Origin: Actinoplanes subtropicus
GTDB taxonomy: Bacteria > Actinomycetota > Actinomycetes > Mycobacteriales > Micromonosporaceae
DNA length: 54,187 nt
NCBI RefSeq assembly: GCF_000721705.1
Contig: NZ_JOJL01000048.1
Location: 1-54,187, forward strand
Direction of reading: 5' to 3'
Shown here piece after piece: positions 49,123-54,187 of this stretch (its first letter is position 1; every line of letters begins with the position of its first letter). Below the pieces are notes generated by a model. The model worked only from the letters and a program-made list of their open reading frames with translations, did no database searches and was not told the origin of the DNA. Both the position numbers and the translations under genes were made by a program.

Positions 49123-49722
49123 TCACTGGCGCGCCGTCGCCTCGAACGACGCCGAGCCGAGCGCGTTGTGCCCGATCACGAAGCCCGCGACCGCGCCGTG
49201 CGTGCTCGCCGGCAACCCCAGGCTGGGCACCGAGAGCGCGACCACCGTGAACGTGTAGTGATGCGTGACGTCCCCCGCCGGCGGGCACGGTCCGGTGTAC
49301 CCGGACGTCTCGCCGTCGTTCGTCCCGCTGACCGCCGGCGCCGGCAACAACGCCCCGGTCGCCACCGACGTCGTGGTGGCGGGCAGGTCCCAGGCGACCC
49401 AGTGCCAGAAGCCGCTGCCGGTCGGCGCGTCCCGGTCGAACAGCTGGACGGCGAAGCTCCGCGTGCCGGCCGGCGCCCCCGACCAGCTGAGCTGCGGTGA
49501 GATGCCGGCGGCCGTGCAGCCCCAGAACCGCGCGGGGATCGGCCGGCCGGCCCGGATGTCCGTACTGGTGAGCTTGAAGTGCTTGATGCCGGTGGGCAGA
49601 CCGGCGCGGACCTGGTGATAGCCGAAATGCAGGACGGTGGCGGCGGATGCGCCGACCGCGGTGCCCAGGACCAGGAGCACGACAGCCACCACCACGGCGA
49701 AGCGACGGGTGACGCGATGCAT
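49123..49722 (-). CDS. YbhB/YbcL (PEBP) family protein, exported
   Basis: A 199-residue PEBP/Raf-kinase-inhibitor-like protein with a signal peptide or anchor (MHRVTRRF, then a hydrophobic run to about residue 30 ending in GASA). Motifs: 'IPARFWGCTAAGISPQLSWSGAP' (about 61-83), 'AVQLFDRDAPTGSGFWHWVAWDLP' (about 90-113), 'GYTGPCPPAGDVTHHYTFTVVAL' (about 140-162). The ligand pocket DxDAP/HW pattern is complete. The usual function is unclear. GGAGGAGG precedes ATG 49722. It is convergent with the decarboxylase gene. Confidence 0.88.
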   Translation of the reverse strand: MHRVTRRFAVVVAVVLLVLGTAVGASAATVLHFGYHQVRAGLPTGIKHFKLTSTDIRAGRPIPARFWGCTAAGISPQLSWSGAPAGTRSFAVQLFDRDAPTGSGFWHWVAWDLPATTTSVATGALLPAPAVSGTNDGETSGYTGPCPPAGDVTHHYTFTVVALSVPSLGLPASTHGAVAGFVIGHNALGSASFEATARQ

Positions 49723-49737
49723 GATCGACCTCCTCCG

Positions 49738-49795
49738 ATGCTTTGACGACAACGCTTTTGACGACGACGCATTGACGACGATGCTTTGACGATCC
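49738..49795. promoter_or_regulatory. Four tandem TTGACGA repeats between the PEBP gene and the ArsR-like regulator
   Basis: TTGACGA occurs at 49743, 49758, 49772 and 49786, spaced 15, 14 and 14 bp, within longer units of the form (A)(T/C)GC(T)TTGACGA(C). They lie directly upstream of the PEBP gene, on the side of the divergent regulator. Candidate binding array or the product of local duplication. Confidence 0.6.
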
Positions 49796-49880
49796 GATTC
49801 TGCAACGCGGCCCACCGCCCCGAAAGCCGGTGCCGCCGACTTCGGTGGGCGCCGAACCGTCGCCGGGACATGATCGGGGC

Positions 49881-50627
49881 ATGGACGACAACGCCGAGTC
49901 CCTCGCCGGGTGGGCGGCCCTGCTCGCCGACCGCACCCGGGCCTCGTTCTGCCTGGCCCTGCTGGACGGCCGGGCCTGGACCGTCGGCGAACTGGCCCGC
50001 CACGCCGGGGTCGCCGTATCGACCGCCAGCGAGCACGCCGACCGCCTCGTCGCCGGCGGCCTGCTGATCCAGCGCAAACAGGGCCGGCACCGCTACCTGC
50101 AGCTGGCCTCCGCCGAAACCGCCACCCTGATCGAGACGGTCGCCACCGCCGGCCCGCCGGTCCCGCCCGCGCCGGTCGTCTCGCTGTCGGCCGCGCACCG
50201 GCGCAGGAACCTCGCCCACGCGCGGACCTGTTACGACCACTTAGCCGGCCATATCGGGGTTTCGATCGCCGACGCCCTGTTCAACAGTGGCCTGGTCAGC
50301 CGTACGAATGGGCTGGTCGTGACCTCCAGAGGAAATGCCTGGCTGACGTCGCTGGGCATCGGGCTGGACAAATCGGGCAAGCGCCCGGTCGTCAGGGAGT
50401 GCCTGGACTGGACCGAGCGCCGCTCGCATCTCGCCGGGCAGGTCGGCGCCGCCCTCTGCAGGCACGCCTTCGACGCCGGCTGGATCGTCCGGATCGGCAG
50501 CGGCCGCGCGGTCAAGGTGACCGACGCCGGCGCCCGCGCCCTCGCGGATCAGCTGGGGATCATCGCCGTGGCGACGGACTCACCCGGCGCAGCTCGCGCA
50601 GTGCCTGCCGGCGCGCGTCGCCCTTGA
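49881..50627 (+). CDS. ArsR-like winged-helix regulator
   Basis: A 248-residue regulator. The N-terminal wHTH is of ArsR type ('LLADRTRASFCLALLDGRAWTVGELARHAGVAVSTASEHADRLVAGGLLI' region, residues 14-63). The C-terminal 150 residues are helical with 'CYDHLAGHIGVSIADALFNSGLV' and 'CLDWTERRSHLAGQVGAALCRHAFDAGWIVRIGSGRAVKVT', a known long-ArsR layout whose cysteines (Cys near 113, 179, 193) may sense metal or redox. ATG 49881 follows a GGGGC stretch. Its end overlaps the deformylase by 68 bp. Confidence 0.82.
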   Translation: MDDNAESLAGWAALLADRTRASFCLALLDGRAWTVGELARHAGVAVSTASEHADRLVAGGLLIQRKQGRHRYLQLASAETATLIETVATAGPPVPPAPVVSLSAAHRRRNLAHARTCYDHLAGHIGVSIADALFNSGLVSRTNGLVVTSRGNAWLTSLGIGLDKSGKRPVVRECLDWTERRSHLAGQVGAALCRHAFDAGWIVRIGSGRAVKVTDAGARALADQLGIIAVATDSPGAARAVPAGARRP

Positions 50628-51057
50628 GCGTGTCGATGTAGAGCGTCCCGGCCAGGTGGTCGGTCTCGTGCTGCAGCGCCCGGGCGAGAAACCCGGTGCC
50701 CTCGATCACCAGCGGCTCGCCGTACTGGTCGAAGCCGCGCGCGGTCACCGACATCGCCCGGGTGGTCGGATAGCCGAGGCCGGGCAGCGACAGGCACGCC
50801 TCGTCGTCGGTCTGCTCGCCCGCGAAGCCGGACAGCACCGGATTGACCAGATGACCGACCTGCCCACCCACGTTGTACGAGAACACCCGCAGGCCGACCC
50901 CGATCTGCGGCGCGGCGACGCCGGCCCGCCCCGGCAGCCGGACGGTGTCCTCCAGGTCGGCGACCAGCTGCCGCAGCTCCGCGTCGAAGGCGGTGACCGG
51001 GTCGGCCTCGGTGCGCAGCACCGGGTCGCCGAAGATCCGAATGGGCCGAACTGTCAT
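50560..51057 (-). CDS. def: Peptide deformylase
   Basis: A 165-residue metalloenzyme that removes N-formyl from nascent proteins. Motif 1 'GRAGVAAPQIG' (residues 43-53), motif 2 'EACLS' (86-90) with metal ligand Cys88, motif 3 'QHETDH' with His130, Glu131 and His134. Motif 2 has Ala where EGCLS is usual, and motif 1 lacks the usual GVGLA, both seen in accessory actinobacterial deformylases. It may be a secondary copy, perhaps for resistance to deformylase inhibitors; that is inference. Confidence 0.92.
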   Translation of the reverse strand: MTVRPIRIFGDPVLRTEADPVTAFDAELRQLVADLEDTVRLPGRAGVAAPQIGVGLRVFSYNVGGQVGHLVNPVLSGFAGEQTDDEACLSLPGLGYPTTRAMSVTARGFDQYGEPLVIEGTGFLARALQHETDHLAGTLYIDTLKGDARRQALRELRRVSPSPRR

Positions 51058-51078
51058 GCCCGCCAGGGTAGCCGGTCG

Positions 51079-51570
51079 TTACGCGAACAGTGCCAGCTGG
51101 TCGGCGGCCAGCAGCTCCCGCAGCTTCCCGAGCGAGCGCCGGGTCTGGCTCTTCACCACGCTGACCGGGATCTCCAGCACGTCGGCGACCTGCTCGACGC
51201 TGTAGTCCTCGAAGTACCGCAGGATCACGATCGCCCGGTCCCGGGCCGGCAGGCCGGCCAGCGCGTCCAGCATCGTCAGCCGCAGCTCCGGACTCTCCCG
51301 GTAGGCGGGCTCGTGCAGCACCCCCGGCGTCGACTCGGTCGAGGACCGGCGACGGCGGTGATCCAGATAAGAGCGAAGCAGGATCTTCTGGGCGTACGCG
51401 AGAAGGTTGTCCGCCTGGGTCGCCCGGCGCCAGCTCAGGAACAGCTTGGTCAGCGCCGTCTGGGTGAGGTCCTGGGCGAGGTGCCAGTCATGACAGAGCA
51501 TGAACGCGGTGTTCCGCAGGCGGTCGGCATGCGCGTTGGCGAACTCGGCGAACTCGTCTTCCTCCGTCAT
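51079..51570 (-). CDS. SigE-family ECF RNA polymerase sigma factor
   Basis: A 163-residue sigma factor with region 2 ('AFMLCHDWHLAQDLTQTALTKLFLSW', about 22-47) and region 4 HTH ('YSVEQVADVLEIPVSVVKSQTRRSLGKLRE', about 122-152). It belongs to the actinobacterial SigE group without a long linker. The ATG is one base after the stop of the upstream membrane protein gene, so the two are co-translated, though in the reverse of the usual sigma-first order. Confidence 0.9.
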   Translation of the reverse strand: MTEEDEFAEFANAHADRLRNTAFMLCHDWHLAQDLTQTALTKLFLSWRRATQADNLLAYAQKILLRSYLDHRRRRSSTESTPGVLHEPAYRESPELRLTMLDALAGLPARDRAIVILRYFEDYSVEQVADVLEIPVSVVKSQTRRSLGKLRELLAADQLALFA

Positions 51571-51571
51571 G

Positions 51572-52366
51572 TCAGCGGAGCACCGGCACGGTCGGGAACT
51601 GCTTGGCCCCCTCGGCGACCAGGGCGGCGTCCATGGTCACGCCCCAGCGCGGGTCGGCGGCGACCCGGACGGCCTGATCGACGCTGAGCGCCGGCACGGT
51701 CGCCGGGCCGGCCGGGTCGAGGCAGGAGGCGACGTCGACCTGGACGAGCGTGCCGTCGGGCCACGCGGCGTCGACGACCGTGCCCTGCAGGCAGTTGTCC
51801 GGCATGTGGCTGATTGTCACGCTGACCGCCTCCGCACGGGGCAGGTCGCCGGCAATCGGGCCGTTCTGCTCGACGGCCACCCGCACGATGCCCGGGCCGG
51901 AGCCGTCGTCCAGGTACAGCTGCACCTGGAGATCACCCGGCGCGGCGACCCCCAGATGGGTCGTCCGCCCGGGTGGGAGGAGTTGGGTCAGAAGATGAAG
52001 CATCGCCGCTGATGTCGCTTTCTCCCGCGAGCCGCCGGCACGCTTCGTGCCGCTGCGGAGGGTCAACGTACGCGCTTCGGCTGTGGTCGTGGGGACCGGC
52101 TCGGCAGGTGGCACGGATGGGGGAGAAAGCGCCCCGGCGGCCTCGGCCGGCGCATACCGGCGGCCCGCGACCCCGCCGTCACCGGTGATGACGAGGGCGG
52201 ACACGGCCGCGGCGAGCGCCAGCATGCCCGCCCCGATACGCCGGATACGTTGCTTTCGTCGGATTCGCCGCCCGTCGCGGATCGCGGCGGCCACCAGATC
52301 GCCCAGCGGCGGCGGCCGCTCGCTGCTCAATTCGGCCCGCAGCAACGCCCGCAGATCTTCCGTCAC
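51572..52366 (-). CDS. Membrane protein upstream of the SigE-family sigma gene, possible anti-sigma
   Basis: A 264-residue protein. The cytoplasmic N-terminus ('LRALLRAELSSERPPPLGDLVAAAIRDGRRIRRKQRIRR' region) is followed by one transmembrane helix (about residues 47-63) and an extracytoplasmic domain of about 200 residues, the layout of ECF-associated membrane proteins. I see no zinc-binding anti-sigma motif, so an anti-sigma role rests on layout and coupling. GTG 52366 follows GAGAGGG. An IS110 element ends about 100 bp upstream, so its native promoter may be lost. Confidence 0.7.
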   Translation of the reverse strand: MTEDLRALLRAELSSERPPPLGDLVAAAIRDGRRIRRKQRIRRIGAGMLALAAAVSALVITGDGGVAGRRYAPAEAAGALSPPSVPPAEPVPTTTAEARTLTLRSGTKRAGGSREKATSAAMLHLLTQLLPPGRTTHLGVAAPGDLQVQLYLDDGSGPGIVRVAVEQNGPIAGDLPRAEAVSVTISHMPDNCLQGTVVDAAWPDGTLVQVDVASCLDPAGPATVPALSVDQAVRVAADPRWGVTMDAALVAEGAKQFPTVPVLR

Positions 52367-52465
52367 AACCCTCTCCCGCACCCTCTTACCGCAGAGACGG
52401 GCCGGGCGTGCCGTTCGGTGACAGCGCCCCGGCAATTGTGTGATTTCTTGAGTTCCTAACGGATG

Positions 52466-53869
52466 TCAAGCCACTGCGGGGTGGCTAGTCTGGTTCGCGG
52501 ACAGGTCGGCTGCCGGAGCGCTTTGCGACTTCTTATTGCGCCGGCCTGTTCGTTGTTTCTGCCGCTGGGCGGCGCGTTGGGATCGGTTCTTGGCTCGGTC
52601 GGCGTCGGTGACCTGGTAGTGGGTGGCGCAGATGGTGCGGCCCTCGGCGGCGGTGATCGGCTGGCCGTTGACGTCGGTGAGTTGGTAGGGCGTGCGGGAG
52701 CGCCAGCAGGCCGCGAGTCGGGTGACCAGTGCGGCGGCCAGCGTGCAGACGGCGGAGTTGTGGTGTTTGCCGGCCTGGATGAGGCGTTGGTAGCGGGCGG
52801 CCAGTGTGGGGTCGGTTTTGCGGGCCCGGTCGGCGGCGTTGAACAGGGCTTCGCGTAGGGCGGGGTCGCCGGCTTTGGTGGGCGGGCCGTGGCGGCTGCT
52901 GGTGCCGGACTCGTCGAGTTTAGGGACCAGGCCGGTGAAGGAGCGGACGCCGGCCAGGGTGGCGAACCGGTCCGGGTCACCGAGCCCGGCCAGGATGGCC
53001 GCGGCGGAGGTGACACCCAGTCCGGGGGCGGACAGCAGCAGCCCGGCCGGGTCGGCTTCGTCGTAGAGCACGCCGATGCGGTCGTCGAGGCCGTCGATCT
53101 CGGTGCTCAGCTGCAGGGCGAGGCGGGCCTCGCCGGACAGGTCGACGGCCAGTTCGGTGAAGTCCAGGCCACCGCCGGTCCACAGCTGCAGGCTCTGCTG
53201 GGCGGCGTGCAGGATCCGGTCGGCGTGCTGGTCGCGCCAGGCGCCGCGGCTGGCCCGTATCAGCAGCGCGGTCAGCCGTTTGCGGCCGAGCCGTTGGAGC
53301 GCGTGCGGGTCGCCGCCGGTGCGTTCCAGCACGGTCAGGGCGGTCTTGGAGTACTCGCCGGTGTTGAGCGCGTCGGCCCACCAGGGGCCGAGCAGTTCCA
53401 GCAGCGCGTCGAGGCGGGCGTAGGTGGCGGTGCGCCGTTTCACCAGCGACCGGCGTCGGCGGGTGGCCCGCCGTAGCGGGTCGGCCGGGCCGAGTTCGTC
53501 GTCGCCGAGGACTCGCAGTCCTTCCGGGTGCAGCAGCGGCAGCCGGGCCAGGACCCGGGAGTCGAGCCGGTCGTTCTTGGTGTGCTTGTGGTAGTAGTCA
53601 CGCAGGTCAGCCGACTGCTCCGGCGGTACCAGGACCACCTTCGCGCCGCGGGAGCGCAGCCACGCGGCCAGGGGCACCCACGCGTTGCGGGTGGGTTCCA
53701 GCACGACCAGGACCTCGTCGGCGGCCGGCAGGCTCGCCCACAGCTTCTCCAGGTCATCGACCGTGGTCCGGAACCTGCGTCCGGAGAACAGGAACTTGCC
53801 GGTCTCGTCGGCGCAGGTCACCTGGTGCGCCGCCTTGCATGCCACGTCGATACCCAAACGCAGCCGCAC
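52466..53869 (-). CDS. IS110-family transposase (DEDD recombinase)
   Basis: A 467-residue transposase. N-terminal RuvC-like DEDD domain: 'LGIDVACKAAH' (Asp near 8), 'EVLVVLEPTRNAW' (Glu near 61), 'KNDRLDSRVLARLP' (both Asp near 103-107). C-terminal Tnp20 domain: 'LSAPGLGVTSAAAILAGLGD' (about 285) and 'GTSSRHGPPTKAGDPALREALF' with the serine used as nucleophile (about 327). GTG 53869 follows GGGAGG. The basic C-terminal 60 residues are longer than usual. No frameshift, so it is probably active. Confidence 0.9.
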   Translation of the reverse strand: MRLRLGIDVACKAAHQVTCADETGKFLFSGRRFRTTVDDLEKLWASLPAADEVLVVLEPTRNAWVPLAAWLRSRGAKVVLVPPEQSADLRDYYHKHTKNDRLDSRVLARLPLLHPEGLRVLGDDELGPADPLRRATRRRRSLVKRRTATYARLDALLELLGPWWADALNTGEYSKTALTVLERTGGDPHALQRLGRKRLTALLIRASRGAWRDQHADRILHAAQQSLQLWTGGGLDFTELAVDLSGEARLALQLSTEIDGLDDRIGVLYDEADPAGLLLSAPGLGVTSAAAILAGLGDPDRFATLAGVRSFTGLVPKLDESGTSSRHGPPTKAGDPALREALFNAADRARKTDPTLAARYQRLIQAGKHHNSAVCTLAAALVTRLAACWRSRTPYQLTDVNGQPITAAEGRTICATHYQVTDADRAKNRSQRAAQRQKQRTGRRNKKSQSAPAADLSANQTSHPAVA

Positions 53870-54187
53870 GTTACCTCCCCATCGTGGCCGTCGATCACGG
53901 TCGGGAGCCTGTCGGTCACGACTCGCCGCGCACGCTCCGCAGGGGGTGTGCCATCCGGACATTCGGTAGCAGCGGTCCATCGACACTCGTGGTCGCGGCC
54001 GCGGGTTCCCGAACAGGGATCACGTGCGCCGGGCGGCCCTACCAGCCGAACGATCAAACTCCAGGAGTCACCGCGAAGCGGTGCTACCAGTCGTATACCG
54101 AGCCGTACCGGAAGGACCCGACCCGACGCACCCTACGAAGCCCCGAATCGATCTTCAAGGCTCAACATCAAAGCTAAATGTCGTACC
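53870..54187 (-). ncRNA. Non-coding end of the IS110 element, candidate bridge RNA locus
   Basis: About 318 bp with no gene upstream of the transposase, up to the window end. In IS110-group elements such as IS621 this end encodes the bridge RNA that guides target choice (known). Here I see a perfect CACCGC-GAA-GCGGTG hairpin (54069-54083) and a TCCC/GGGA stem near 54007, in keeping with a structured RNA. The exact ends of the RNA and of the element cannot be set. Confidence 0.4.

Larger units (their letters stand above)
52466..54187 (-). mobile_element. IS110-family insertion sequence (right boundary not seen)
   Basis: Transposase plus its long non-coding end. IS110 elements lack terminal inverted repeats and may make no target duplication, so the borders cannot be read directly. 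One end must lie in 52367-52465, between the SigE-linked gene and the transposase stop; the other is near or beyond the window end. Confidence 0.6.

Noticed and set aside
1..54187. tRNA or rRNA genes, in particular as att site for either recombinase
   Set aside because: No T-loop or cloverleaf pattern was seen next to the recombinases or elsewhere.

Overview
The window is about 54 kb of high-GC DNA (third codon positions almost all G/C, many GTG starts, short intergenic gaps, ATGA/GTGA overlaps). Gene content points to a filamentous or sporulating actinomycete: a paired dynamin operon, LuxR-LAL and SigE-type ECF regulators, a WhiG/FliA-type sigma factor, an Ohr/OhrR pair and several actinobacterial DUF families. 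Micromonosporaceae, for example an Actinoplanes relative, is my best guess, but that is inference from style and content, not from a marker gene. No rRNA, tRNA or CRISPR array is visible.

Layout. 0-5.3 kb: a leftward operon (unknown protein, DUF72, MFS transporter), a secreted beta-helix-like protein, a decayed NTPase gene with two in-frame stops, and a DUF6204 gene. 5.4-8.6 kb: a TetM-like ribosome-protection GTPase with an overlapping upstream leader ORF, a Clp-N/HTH gene behind two palindromes, and a 2H phosphoesterase. 8.6-13.1 kb: ABC exporter plus DesK/DesR-like two-component system, then an orphan WhiG/FliA-type sigma factor. 13-18.5 kb: PLP dehydratase, epimerase, UPF0303 protein with an upstream 30-residue membrane microprotein, EEP hydrolase, GNAT, OhrR-Ohr with a perfect operator, and a NUDIX hydrolase. 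18.6-20.1 kb: a Xer-like tyrosine recombinase with two dif-like sites (ATAA-N6-TTAT) and directly repeated motifs upstream of it. 20-27.4 kb: two-domain VOC proteins, zinc-ribbon protein, methyltransferase, PlsC acyltransferase, FAD monooxygenase behind a 24-bp palindrome, an unrecognised protein and an APH-type phosphotransferase. 27.4-30.6 kb: a LuxR-LAL regulator with a small HTH partner. 30.7-36.4 kb: two dynamin-like GTPases plus an acidic His/Asp-rich protein in one overlapping operon, then an MFS (UMF1) and a GntR regulator. 36.4-42.6 kb: NUDIX, DUF4326, GNAT, DUF3626, uppP, a second tyrosine recombinase, and an ABC-F protein. 43.1-44.7 kb: a nitronate monooxygenase gene between two copies of a hairpin-bearing repeat. 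44.8-49.1 kb: an NIS siderophore operon (two IucA/IucC synthetases and a PLP decarboxylase). 49.1-52.4 kb: PEBP protein, ArsR-like regulator, peptide deformylase, SigE-family sigma factor and a membrane protein. 52.4-54.2 kb: an IS110-family element with a non-coding end that may encode a bridge RNA.

The most unusual signals are (1) the recombinase/dif-like site module at 18.6-20.03 kb, (2) an 11-bp tandem array between uppP and the DUF3626 gene that makes five translationally chained mini-ORFs, (3) the two hairpin repeats flanking the nitronate monooxygenase gene, (4) the dynamin pair with its acidic partner, and (5) two resistance-type genes (TetM-like and ABC-F) that each have an overlapping upstream leader ORF.
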